Shown: positions 17,109 through 24,594 of the stretch, in pieces
How positions within the stretch are numbered: the first letter of the stretch is position 1
How the letters are laid out: each line of letters starts with the position of its first letter
NCBI GenBank assembly: GCA_017889545.1
Contig: JAGFZV010000024.1
Location: 1 to 47,964, forward strand
DNA length: 47,964 nucleotides
Direction of reading: 5' to 3'
Source of the DNA: Bacillota bacterium
Lineage (GTDB): Bacteria; Bacillota; Negativicutes; CTSoil-072
Translations under genes and position numbers: made by a program
The notes under the pieces: model-generated
The model's input: the letters and a program-made list of their open reading frames with translations, nothing else
Databases searched by the model: none
What the model was told of the DNA's origin: nothing

Positions 17109-17906
17109 TCAAACAACCCGCACCAAATACCAGGCAATAATTTTCGTTCCATACAAAAAACTAATCCACGCACCTAAAGCAATAAACGGTCCGAACGGAA
17201 TATAATCTTTGCGGCTTTTCAATTTTAAAGCCAAAACCATTATACCACCCAGCCCTCCTAAGATAAAAGCAATAAAGAGAGCCGCAACCGTCAGCTTAGC
17301 GCCCAGCCAAATACCAATAGCCGCTGCAAATTTGATATCGCCGCCTCCCATGCCGCCGCGGGTCAGCACAGCAATCAATAGAAATAACCCGCCAGCACTC
17401 AAACCGGTAATCAGCATTTCCCATAACCCAACATGCCCGGTCCAAAAATTAAGAAGGAAACCAGTTCCGGCCAAAAATAACAATACCTTATCTAAAATGA
17501 GCTGATAATCCATGTCAATGAAAATAATGACAATCAAAAAGGAAGATAATATCAATGCTTTCACAAGCATCGCGGACAAGCCAAACAGCAAAAATGACCA
17601 GACAAATAAACCGGATGTCAACAGTTCTACAAACGCGTACCGAGGTGAAATGAAGGCATGACAATGACGACAGCGGCCATGCAAGCGCACATAGCTTAAC
17701 ACAGGAATCAGGTCCTGCGGTTTTATGCGTGTCAAGCAAGCTGGACAATGCGACGGAGGCATAAAAACAGATTGGCTGCGAGGCAACCGGTAAATACAGA
17801 CGTTCAGAAAACTGCCAATCAGCAACCCCAAGACGGCAAATACGAAAAGAAATCCAATGAATGCAGCGTCGTGAAAATAAACAAATTCGTGTATTTGATA
17901 GGGCAT
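17109..17906 (-). CDS. pilD: Prepilin peptidase / N-methyltransferase
   Basis: Inner-membrane aspartic protease that removes the basic leader from pilins and methylates the new N-terminus. It has GSFLNVCIYRLPR, two CxxC pairs in the cytoplasmic loop (CPAC and CRHC) for zinc, and the two catalytic aspartates in FIDMDYQL and GGGDIKFAAA. A TTG at 17972 would add 22 residues, but that segment is the end of a dispersed repeat and overlaps a TATAAT at 17949-17954. I therefore start at the ATG at 17906 (265 aa), which gives a normal family length with most of its eight helices. Ends 10 bases before the fimT-like gene. Confidence 0.92.
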   Translation of the reverse strand: MPYQIHEFVYFHDAAFIGFLFVFAVLGLLIGSFLNVCIYRLPRSQSVFMPPSHCPACLTRIKPQDLIPVLSYVRLHGRCRHCHAFISPRYAFVELLTSGLFVWSFLLFGLSAMLVKALILSSFLIVIIFIDMDYQLILDKVLLFLAGTGFLLNFWTGHVGLWEMLITGLSAGGLFLLIAVLTRGGMGGGDIKFAAAIGIWLGAKLTVAALFIAFILGGLGGIMVLALKLKSRKDYIPFGPFIALGAWISFLYGTKIIAWYLVRVV

Positions 17907-17962
17907 AAATTCACACACCAATCTACCAATTTCTCTTCCCGTAACAGCATTATAAAATATAG

Positions 17963-18045
17963 TTTGCGCCAAACTTTTGTAACGGCGTTACAAGTCGCTG
18001 GCTGCACTTAGGTCCATCAGAAAATTTATACTGTCTGATAAATTA
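17963..18045 (+). repeat. Dispersed structured repeat, copy between pilA and pilD
   Basis: Contains ACGGCG flanked by a GTAAC/GTTAC stem, then AGTCGCTGGCTGCACTTA and GGTCCATCAGA...TCTGAT. The 31-base core is almost identical to the copy inverted at 18541-18636, so two copies flank pilA in opposite orientation. On the minus strand its far end holds GTTTGGCGCAAAC plus an AT run just before pilD. Confidence 0.7.
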
Positions 18046-18049
18046 ACAG

Positions 18050-18068
18050 GAAAACGGCCGAAGCCGCC
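18050..18068 (-). terminator. pilA terminator
   Basis: GGCGGC-TTCG-GCCGTT followed by TTTCC on the minus strand, 19 bases after the pilA stop. The UUCG loop and T run support an intrinsic terminator that separates the abundant pilA message from pilD. Confidence 0.7.
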
Positions 18069-18086
18069 TTATCATCTCTTACTATT

Positions 18087-18476
18087 TTAAATATCTTCCG
18101 CCTTTAACGTACCGCACAATGCCCTATAGTTATTCGTAGCGGTATCTAGTGTGTATGCTTCAGCCGGAACAGCAACGCTTGCCGAAGTATGGTTAGGACC
18201 AGAAAAATTTCCTCCCGGCGGAACCGGCCAAGCAGCCATTAGCGCCGTAACTTTTTCAACACTGGGCGTCTCTCCCTCTGCAACTACAATTGCAACAGCA
18301 GAGTCAATCGTCCGTAAATCAGCGGCTAGTTTCGCTCCCCTTGCGGCATCGCCTGCACTTGCAAACTTAGGAACCGCAATCGTCGCCAAGACACTGATAA
18401 TGCCGATCACAATCAATAATTCAATTAAGGTAAAGCCTTTTTGGTTGGTCGTGCTCTGTTTCATACGCGTCAACAT
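18087..18476 (-). CDS. pilA: Type IV major pilin (PilA-like)
   Basis: Likely the major pilin, 129 aa. A basic leader (MLTRMKQSTTNQKG) is followed by the cleavage site G|FTLIELLIVIGIISVLATIAVPKF with Glu5. A variable C-terminal domain follows (residues about 40-129) with a single Cys near the end. The frame is open upstream to 18608, but that part encodes the repeat in the leader. GGGAGAG seven bases before the ATG at 18476 fixes the start. It has its own promoter at 18712, a 230-base leader and its own terminator, as expected for a highly expressed subunit within a longer assembly operon. Confidence 0.92.
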   Translation of the reverse strand: MLTRMKQSTTNQKGFTLIELLIVIGIISVLATIAVPKFASAGDAARGAKLAADLRTIDSAVAIVVAEGETPSVEKVTALMAAWPVPPGGNFSGPNHTSASVAVPAEAYTLDTATNNYRALCGTLKAEDI

Positions 18477-18540
18477 AAGTTTCTCTCCCTTTTTCATCCA
18501 TTTCGTATTCCGATCAGGATGTTTGTCAAAGCTATGAATC

Positions 18541-18636
18541 CCAGGCAGGAAATATAAATTTTTCTGATGGACCCAAGTGCAGCCAGCGACTTTCAGCGTC
18601 ACAAGCAATGCTTAGCGAAAGTCGGGTTTTAAAAAA
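18541..18636 (-). repeat. Dispersed structured repeat in pilA leader
   Basis: On the minus strand: AAAACCCGACTTTC...GAAAGTC, then GCTGGCTGCACTTGG, GTCCATCAGAAA and an AT-rich hairpin. It matches the plus-oriented copies at 17963, 33936 and 40421 in order and sequence, but points the other way. On the plus strand the same segment reads as a hairpin ending GTCGGGTTTT. Confidence 0.7.
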
Positions 18637-18701
18637 TAAGTGCGACTATACCCCACAGGCGCTTCAGATTAAGGGTAAATTTCATCTTATCCAAGCTTAC
18701 T

Positions 18702-18739
18702 GTATAATAATATTATACTATATTGTAAATTTTTTGCAA
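18702..18739 (-). promoter_or_regulatory. pilA promoter with overlapping palindrome
   Basis: Minus-strand TTGCAA (18734-18739), 16-base spacer, TATAAT (18712-18717), directly after the pilC stop. The -10 box lies in a perfect inverted repeat, GTATAATA-A-TATTATAC (18702-18718), which could bind a regulator or simply reflect AT-rich promoter DNA. Confidence 0.65.
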
Positions 18740-18745
18740 TCAAAT

Positions 18746-19972
18746 TCACATTGTTGTTGAACCGAAATTCGTGATTACATCAAATAACGGCATGGCAATC
18801 GCAATAACAATCCCTCCGATCAATACCCCGAGAAACGTGATCAATACCGGTTCCAACAAACTGCTGAGACGATTGATCGTTTCATCTACATCGCTTTCAT
18901 AAAAATCTGCAATTTTATCCAGCATTTGATCCAAAGCGCCGGTTTCTTCTCCCACTGCCACCATCTGAACCGCCATTGGCGTAAATAAATGATTGGCTGC
19001 CAATTGGCCGGACAGGCTTGAACCGCTGCTTACACCCATCTGAGCATTCGTCAATACTTCCATCATAATTGCATTTGCGGTTGTTTTTTTAACGGCCTCC
19101 AAAGCCGCAAGCATTGGCACTCCTCCCCGCAGCAAGGTTGAGAAGGTCCGGCAAAATCGAGCCAAAATAATCCGGCGCGCTAAAAGACCAAATAGGGGTA
19201 GACAGAAAGTCATTTTTTCTACCGCTTTCCGAATGGGACGGCATCGTACAGCTACAAAAAAACCGCAGCTTAATATCAATGAACCAATGAAAAATAACAG
19301 GATATATTCTTTCAAAAAGTTGCTGATATGGATCATCAAGCGTGTGAAAAGGGGTAATTCTACTTTCATATCTGCAAACAAATGAACAAAAACGGGTAAT
19401 ACAAACGTTAGGATAAAAGCCGCAATACTCACAGCCAATCCCATTACTACAATTGGATATGTCAATGCGGATTTTACTTTTTCCCGCATAATATGCTCTT
19501 TTTCAAAGTGTGTTGCCAATCGGCTAAGTACATCGTCCAGAACTCCGCCAACTTCTCCGGCAGCGATCATGCTTGTCAAAATAACAGGAAATACCTGAGG
19601 ATGTGCGGCCATTGCGCCGGACAATGTTTCCCCGGCCTGTACCCGTCCATAAACTTCACGGGCAGCACTTTTCAACCGTAAATTTGTAGTCTGCTCAATT
19701 AAAATATCCAAACAGGATATCAAAGGTAACCCTGCATCCATCATAACCGAAAACTGCCTACAAAAAATGGCCAGTTCCTTACTGTTAACCGGTATTCTGT
19801 TCTCAAAAAATTTTTTTATACTTGATGTCTGTCGTAAGTCGTTAATTTTGGTAATATACAACCCTTGATCACGGATAAACCTTGCTGCTCCGGCTTTGTT
19901 TTCTGCCGTAATTGTACCCGAAAGATGTTTTCCTTTCCAGTCTCTGGCGCGATAAGAATACATGTTAGCCAA
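18746..19972 (-). CDS. pilC: Type IV pilus inner-membrane platform protein PilC
   Basis: GspF/PilC platform protein, 408 aa. It is a polytopic inner-membrane protein with two homologous halves, each beginning with a cytoplasmic helical bundle: FCRQFSVMMDAGLPLISCLDIL near residue 68 and FCRTFSTLLRGGVPMLAALEAV near residue 268. The membrane segments follow. The final GVLIGGIVIAIAMPLFDVI is typical. The start is a TTG directly after the pilT stop, with GGAGG seven bases before it, so translation is coupled to pilT. Confidence 0.95.
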   Translation of the reverse strand: MANMYSYRARDWKGKHLSGTITAENKAGAARFIRDQGLYITKINDLRQTSSIKKFFENRIPVNSKELAIFCRQFSVMMDAGLPLISCLDILIEQTTNLRLKSAAREVYGRVQAGETLSGAMAAHPQVFPVILTSMIAAGEVGGVLDDVLSRLATHFEKEHIMREKVKSALTYPIVVMGLAVSIAAFILTFVLPVFVHLFADMKVELPLFTRLMIHISNFLKEYILLFFIGSLILSCGFFVAVRCRPIRKAVEKMTFCLPLFGLLARRIILARFCRTFSTLLRGGVPMLAALEAVKKTTANAIMMEVLTNAQMGVSSGSSLSGQLAANHLFTPMAVQMVAVGEETGALDQMLDKIADFYESDVDETINRLSSLLEPVLITFLGVLIGGIVIAIAMPLFDVITNFGSTTM

Positions 19973-21052
19973 TTACAGGCCTCCCGTCAACACATCAGAA
20001 TTGCTTTTAAACTGGCGAGCAAACACCTCTGGATCCATTACCTTGGCAATCGCTTCTTCGCGCGATATCAATCCTTGCCGGTATAACCAGAGCAGCGCCA
20101 TATCCATCGTCTGCATGCCAAACTTGCTTCCGGTTTGAATAACAGAAATAATTTGATGCGTCTTCCCTTCCCGGATCAAATTACGTACTGCCGGAGTAGC
20201 TGTTAGCACTTCAACAGCAACTACTCGCCCCCTGCCATTTTTTCGGGGCAATAACTGCTGAGCCACTATTCCCTGCAAAGTCAATGAAAGTTGAGTCCGC
20301 ATCTGTTGTTGCTGATAAGACGGAAAAGCGTCGACTATCCGGTCAATCGTCTGTGCAGCGTCACCGGTATGCAATGTCGCAAAAACCAAATGTCCGGTTT
20401 CTGCTGCGGTAATTACCGTACTGATCGTTTCCGGATCACGCATTTCCCCCACCAAAATCACGTCCGGATCTTCACGCAATGCAGCGCGCAGCGCATTGCT
20501 GAAAGAAAAAGTATCCGTATGAATCTCACGTTGATTAACCATGCTTTTCTTATGATGATGAAGATATTCGATCGGATCCTCCAGTGTAATAATATGACAA
20601 GCTTTCTCATTATTAATCAAATCAATCATTGCCGCCAGAGTGGCGGATTTGCCGCTTCCAGTCGGTCCGGTAATCAGGACCAGTCCCTGCGATTTACGAG
20701 CAAGGTCTTTCACTGTTTCAGGCAACCCAAGCTGTTCAAGCGTCATTACTTGAGAAGGAATTACACGGATGGCGATCGCCACCGTTCCCTGCCGGCGGAA
20801 TGCGTTAATGCGGAAGCGTCCAAGACCATCAATCGCATAAGAAAAATCAATTTCGCCGCGTTCCGCAAGCAATTGATTCTGCTGTTCGGATGCGAGTTCC
20901 AATAAACATTCCTTGGTATCGTCAAATGATAAGCAGGGAGCTTCTAACGGCAGCATGGAACCATTTATTCGCAGCATTGGCGGCAATCCCATCGTCAAAT
21001 GCAAATCCGACGCTCCTCTTTGCACTGCTTCCCACAACAAATCAATCATCAT
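19973..21052 (-). CDS. pilT: Type IV pilus retraction ATPase PilT
   Basis: Hexameric AAA-like motor that retracts the pilus (twitching, DNA uptake). The 359-aa protein has an N-terminal PAS-like part and Walker A GPTGSGKSATLA near residue 130. The Asp box motif ALREDPDVILVGEMRD near residue 190 and the His box TAAETGHLVFATLHT near residue 213 are present. The C-terminal segment has AVRNLIREGKTHQI, the known PilT signature of the AIRNLIRExK type. GGAGGA precedes the ATG. It sits between pilB and pilC. Confidence 0.96.
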   Translation of the reverse strand: MMIDLLWEAVQRGASDLHLTMGLPPMLRINGSMLPLEAPCLSFDDTKECLLELASEQQNQLLAERGEIDFSYAIDGLGRFRINAFRRQGTVAIAIRVIPSQVMTLEQLGLPETVKDLARKSQGLVLITGPTGSGKSATLAAMIDLINNEKACHIITLEDPIEYLHHHKKSMVNQREIHTDTFSFSNALRAALREDPDVILVGEMRDPETISTVITAAETGHLVFATLHTGDAAQTIDRIVDAFPSYQQQQMRTQLSLTLQGIVAQQLLPRKNGRGRVVAVEVLTATPAVRNLIREGKTHQIISVIQTGSKFGMQTMDMALLWLYRQGLISREEAIAKVMDPEVFARQFKSNSDVLTGGL

Positions 21053-21065
21053 AAAAATTCCTCCA

Positions 21066-22739
21066 TCATGATTCCTGATACGCTACTCGCATGATTTCTT
21101 CAATCGAAGTATCTCCTGCTAAGATTTTTGCAATGCCATCCTGCAGCATTGTCTGCATGCCTTCCTTCATAGCAAGCTTTGACACTGCATGCTCGGGCAG
21201 GCGTCGGTTAACCGCATCACGAATTGCAGGAGTAATCACTAACACCTCTTGAATTGCGATCCGGCCATGATAGCCGGTATAATTGCAATATGGGCATCCC
21301 ATAGCACGATACGCCTCAACAGACTGTTCCCCCTGCAAAGAAAGAAACTGGCCGTCGAGGGATCTTGCCTCAATCGCATATGCCTCCCGACAGTCCAAAC
21401 AAAGCTTCCTTGCTAATCTCTGAGCCACAACGCCCAACAAAGCTGAGGCTGCTAAAAACGGTTCAATCCCCATGTCCAATAGACGGATAATCGCTCCGAC
21501 AGCATCATTCGTATGCAGCGTACTAAAAACCATATGGCCGGTCAATGCGGAACGAACAGCAATATCAGCAGTTTCTTTATCACGAATTTCACCGACCATA
21601 ATCACATTTGGATCCTGGCGAAGAATGGACCGCAGCCCGTTTGCAAAAGTTAATCCTACTTTACCGTTTACCTGTACTTGGTTTACCCCATCAAGCCGGT
21701 ATTCTATAGGCTCTTCAATAGTGATCATATTTTTTGCAGGTGAATTCACCTGCATTAATGTCGAGTATAAGGTTGTCGTTTTACCTGAACCGGTTGGCCC
21801 GGTAACCAGTATCAATCCATGCGGCTGTTTGTATAAGCGGCTGTAGCGCTGAAGATTATCTTTTGTAAAACCCAGTTCTTTAATATCAAATGCGATCGCT
21901 TTTTTATCTAAAATACGCATTACAATTTTCTCACCTAAAATGGTTGGCAAAGTGGCAACTCGAATGTCAATTTCATGGCCATTTTCTTTCACCTGAAAAC
22001 GACCATCCTGCGGTTTGCGTTTTTCGGAAATATCCATTTCACTCATGATTTTTATCCGGGAAATAATCGCAAGATGGATATTGCGCGGAAAAGTAACAAC
22101 TTCTTCAAGTACGCCATCAATTCGGAATCGAACTCTGGTCACCTTTTCCAGTGGCTCAATATGGATATCACTCGCTCGTTCTTTCACTGCTTGACTAATC
22201 AACGAGTCAACAACGTTAACAATAGGTGCATCTTCAAAAATCTGTTTTTCGGCCGTTTCATCGGCATCATCCGACTGAAGCTTTTGGACCGCTTTTGCAA
22301 TGACCTCTTTTACTCCGTATGCCTGATTAATGGCCCAATTGATTTCCGTCTCAGCCGCGATAACCGGATTTACATCCAAGCCAGTTGCCATACGAACATC
22401 ATCAATTGCATAAAAGTTAGTAGGGTCAGCCATTGCCAGCGTCAATTTCGACCCATTCACCGCCGTAGGAAGCACTTGATACCGTTCAGCCAAACTAAGA
22501 GGAATTAAATGGACAGCTTCTTGCGAAATAATGGAAGCCGCTAAATCAATGCGCGGTAAACCAAGTTGAAAAGCGATGGTTTCAACCATATCCTGCTCGT
22601 TAATATAACCGAGATTAATGAGCACTTTACCTAATAACTCGCCTGTTTTCCGTTGTACAATGAGCGCTTCATTCAACTGTTCTCCGGTAATCAATCCAAT
22701 TTCAAGCAACAAATCCTCCAACCGTTTGTGTAATGCCAT
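21066..22739 (-). CDS. pilB: Type IV pilus extension ATPase PilB with MshEN domain
   Basis: Hexameric motor for pilus extension, 557 aa. Residues 1-60 (RLEDLLLEIGLITGEQLNEAL...RKTGELLGKVLINLGYI) fit the tandem MshEN motif, which in MshE and some PilB proteins binds c-di-GMP (known family property; binding here is inferred). The catalytic part has Walker A GPTGSGKTTTLYSTL near residue 313, ILRQDPNVIMVGEIRD and TALTGHMVFSTLHTND. Four cysteines (CLDC ... CPYC) form the usual zinc site. It follows aroE by 45 bases on the same strand. Confidence 0.96.
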   Translation of the reverse strand: MALHKRLEDLLLEIGLITGEQLNEALIVQRKTGELLGKVLINLGYINEQDMVETIAFQLGLPRIDLAASIISQEAVHLIPLSLAERYQVLPTAVNGSKLTLAMADPTNFYAIDDVRMATGLDVNPVIAAETEINWAINQAYGVKEVIAKAVQKLQSDDADETAEKQIFEDAPIVNVVDSLISQAVKERASDIHIEPLEKVTRVRFRIDGVLEEVVTFPRNIHLAIISRIKIMSEMDISEKRKPQDGRFQVKENGHEIDIRVATLPTILGEKIVMRILDKKAIAFDIKELGFTKDNLQRYSRLYKQPHGLILVTGPTGSGKTTTLYSTLMQVNSPAKNMITIEEPIEYRLDGVNQVQVNGKVGLTFANGLRSILRQDPNVIMVGEIRDKETADIAVRSALTGHMVFSTLHTNDAVGAIIRLLDMGIEPFLAASALLGVVAQRLARKLCLDCREAYAIEARSLDGQFLSLQGEQSVEAYRAMGCPYCNYTGYHGRIAIQEVLVITPAIRDAVNRRLPEHAVSKLAMKEGMQTMLQDGIAKILAGDTSIEEIMRVAYQES

Positions 22740-22783
22740 AAAAACACCACCTCAGTGAAGACTAAAGATTATCCCTGGTCATT

Positions 22784-23638
22784 TTAAAAACAAACCGCCA
22801 GTTCTTCGTAAAGAATTTTTTCCATCACTGCTCTTGGCGCAGATTTACCCGTCCATAAGGAAAACGCAAGCATTCCTTGTTCAAGAAGCATCCCGGCTCC
22901 GCTTATCGTAGTGTGTCCGTGCTTTTGGGCAGCGTATAAAAAATCAGTCATCGGCGGATTATACACCAAATCGCAGACTACAGCACCGGTATTTACTTGT
23001 GACCAATCAACCGGCAATGAATGATCCGAATAAGCGTTCATCCCCAACGGTGTGCAGTTAATCAACAAATTGCATCCTTGCAATGCTTTCGTAAAATGGT
23101 CTGCTCGCCAATCTGTCCCGGAAATTGTCGTCCCAGAGAATGTTTTAGCGAGATGAACTGCTTGCAGTTCATTTCGGGCGCCGATAACAATCTCTTTGCA
23201 GCCATGGGCGATCAGGCCGGCGACAATCGCTCTGGCCGCGCCTCCAGCGCCAACAACAACAGCGATCCGGTCATCGATCGAAATCCCTTTTGTAAGCAAA
23301 GAACGAATAAAGCCCTCGGCGTCAGTGTTATATCCCCGGCATCGTCCATCTTTATGAACAATCGTATTCACCGCACCTACTAACTGAGCGCTAATATCCA
23401 ATTCATCCAAAAAAGGGATCACTGCCATTTTATGCGGTATCGTAACATTTACTCCGGTAAAATTCAGCGCACGAATGGCGTTTACTGCTTGTTCCAAACG
23501 TTCCGGCTGAACCGGAAACGGGAGATATACGGCGTCAATTCCTGCCGCAGTAAAAGCGGCATTTTGCAATGCCGGAGAAAGAGAATGGCCTAACGGCCAG
23601 CCGAATAAGCCGACAATTTGGGTATGCGCAGTAATCAT
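22784..23638 (-). CDS. aroE: Shikimate dehydrogenase
   Basis: NADP-dependent reduction of 3-dehydroshikimate to shikimate, 284 aa. The N-terminal substrate site reads GLFGWPLGHSLSPALQNAAF near residue 10. FTGVNVTIPHKM lies near residue 55, with the catalytic lysine. The Rossmann motif VVVGAGGAARAIV lies near residue 128, and the late signature GMLLEQGMLAF near residue 249. It lies 27 bases after yqeG and 45 bases before pilB, so the shikimate genes are split around the pilus cluster. Confidence 0.96.
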   Translation of the reverse strand: MITAHTQIVGLFGWPLGHSLSPALQNAAFTAAGIDAVYLPFPVQPERLEQAVNAIRALNFTGVNVTIPHKMAVIPFLDELDISAQLVGAVNTIVHKDGRCRGYNTDAEGFIRSLLTKGISIDDRIAVVVGAGGAARAIVAGLIAHGCKEIVIGARNELQAVHLAKTFSGTTISGTDWRADHFTKALQGCNLLINCTPLGMNAYSDHSLPVDWSQVNTGAVVCDLVYNPPMTDFLYAAQKHGHTTISGAGMLLEQGMLAFSLWTGKSAPRAVMEKILYEELAVCF

Positions 23639-23665
23639 ATTGCGATCATACTCCTTTCATATCCC

Positions 23666-24172
23666 TTATTTTAATAATTTTTGGGCTCGCAAAATTCGAA
23701 CCATCATTTTTTCCAACTGTCTGGTTACTTTTGTACCAATAAATTCACGTGAAGATAATGGTTTGACCCAAATTGTAAACATACCCAAGCGGTTCCCGCC
23801 CAATACATCAGTAAACAACTGATCACCAACAACAGCCACAACTTCCGGCGAAAGCCCCATCGCTGCCGAAACTTTACGAAAACCATTTTTCGACGGTTTA
23901 TAGGCACGAAAAACATAAGGAATATCAAAGCGCCCCGCAATTTTACTCACTCGCTGACGACGATTATTGGAGACCAGACCGGCTTTGAACCCATTCGCCA
24001 ATACCTGTTCCATCCAAACGCTTACTTCCAGCGATATTTCCGAGCTGTCCCAAGGTAAAATGGTATTATCTAAGTCAAAAATAATTCCTTCAATGCCCAT
24101 CTTTTTTATTTCTTGCAAATCAATGTCCTGAAGACGAAGAACAGACCGGTCTGGACATAATAACTTATACAA
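23666..24172 (-). CDS. yqeG: YqeG family HAD IIIA-type phosphatase
   Basis: A 168-aa HAD-superfamily protein. Motif I is DLDNTILPWD (residues 35-44). Motif II is SNN near residue 68, the lysine lies in YKPSKNGF, and motif III is VVGDQLFTDVLGG near residue 116. This layout is the YqeG/PGPMitochondrial phosphatase type, homologous to phosphatidylglycerolphosphate phosphatase Gep4. The bacterial substrate is not certain. In many Firmicutes yqeG lies directly upstream of aroE, as here, which supports the name. Confidence 0.92.
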   Translation of the reverse strand: MYKLLCPDRSVLRLQDIDLQEIKKMGIEGIIFDLDNTILPWDSSEISLEVSVWMEQVLANGFKAGLVSNNRRQRVSKIAGRFDIPYVFRAYKPSKNGFRKVSAAMGLSPEVVAVVGDQLFTDVLGGNRLGMFTIWVKPLSSREFIGTKVTRQLEKMMVRILRAQKLLK

Positions 24173-24227
24173 GCAATCACCTCACCTTCTATAAAGAAAA
24201 TCACAAAACAGACATGATTGATCTGCA

Positions 24228-24256
24228 TTGCATCCAATTCATAATTCTTTTATAAT
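24228..24256 (+). promoter_or_regulatory. Promoter for the small plus-strand ORF
   Basis: TTGCAT (24228-24233), 17-base spacer, perfect TATAAT (24251-24256). It points right into the 30-codon ORF at 24323 and faces away from yqeG. The -35 is weak (three of six), the -10 and spacing are ideal. Confidence 0.6.
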
Positions 24257-24322
24257 GAACTAAGACTTGATTTACATTTCTTGAAACTCCCGACAAGTCG
24301 ACAGGAAGGATGGAAGGAAAGC

Positions 24323-24415
24323 ATGAACCAGCATGTTGGCGATCTTGGGATTTTATTCGCAATTGTACTTGTCATCTTATATTTATCGTGGGACAGGTTA
24401 TTTCACAACAGATGA
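24323..24415 (+). CDS. Small single-pass membrane peptide (30 aa)
   Basis: A 30-codon ORF, ATG to TGA, with a very strong purine-rich ribosome site (GGAAGGAAAGC) in front. The peptide begins MNQHVGDLG, then a hydrophobic stretch of about 13 residues (ILFAIVLVILYLS), then WDRLFHNR with basic residues. This is the pattern of a small inner-membrane protein with the C-terminus probably in the cytosol. It has its own promoter and a hairpin terminator at 24556. I recognise no family. It is the only plus-strand gene I find before 47350. Confidence 0.6.
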   Translation: MNQHVGDLGILFAIVLVILYLSWDRLFHNR

Positions 24416-24502
24416 TCTAATGATATACTTCGCCATTTAACCTAGGTTCTCTTGCCATTACGATAACAAAGATCGAAATATAAGCGAATGAAGATATAAA
24501 GT

Positions 24503-24552
24503 AATTAGAAGGACTTCAGCATATATCATAATCTGCTGAAGTCCTTCTAATT
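24503..24552. repeat. 19-bp perfect inverted repeat
   Basis: AATTAGAAGGACTTCAGCA (24503-24521) and its exact complement (24534-24552) around a 12-base AT-rich loop. It lies between the small ORF and the convergent HD gene. Neither strand carries a T run right after it, so it may act as a transcription barrier in both directions rather than as a simple intrinsic terminator. Confidence 0.75.
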
Positions 24553-24555
24553 GAC

Positions 24556-24594
24556 CCAGCTTTTTTTGTACACACTACGACAAAGCTGGTTTTT
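24556..24594 (+). terminator. Plus-strand terminator after the small ORF
   Basis: CCAGCTTT...AAAGCTGG stem followed by TTTTT on the plus strand. It touches the stop codon of the convergent HD gene at 24593. Together with the long inverted repeat just before it, it closes the small plus-strand transcript. Confidence 0.6.

Noticed and set aside
18477-18608. 44-residue N-terminal extension of the pilin frame
   Set aside because: It would translate the repeat in the leader. GGGAGAG with a good distance to the ATG at 18476 and the normal short prepilin leader argue for the shorter form.
18477-18711. c-di-GMP riboswitch (class I or II) in the pilA leader
   Set aside because: The conserved cores of GEMM class I (for example GGCAAACC and GACGCAAAGCC) and of class II are not found on either strand.
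20291-20905. 204-codon open frame on plus inside pilT
   Set aside because: Antisense to pilT with its complete ATPase motifs; low-complexity composition and no start signal.
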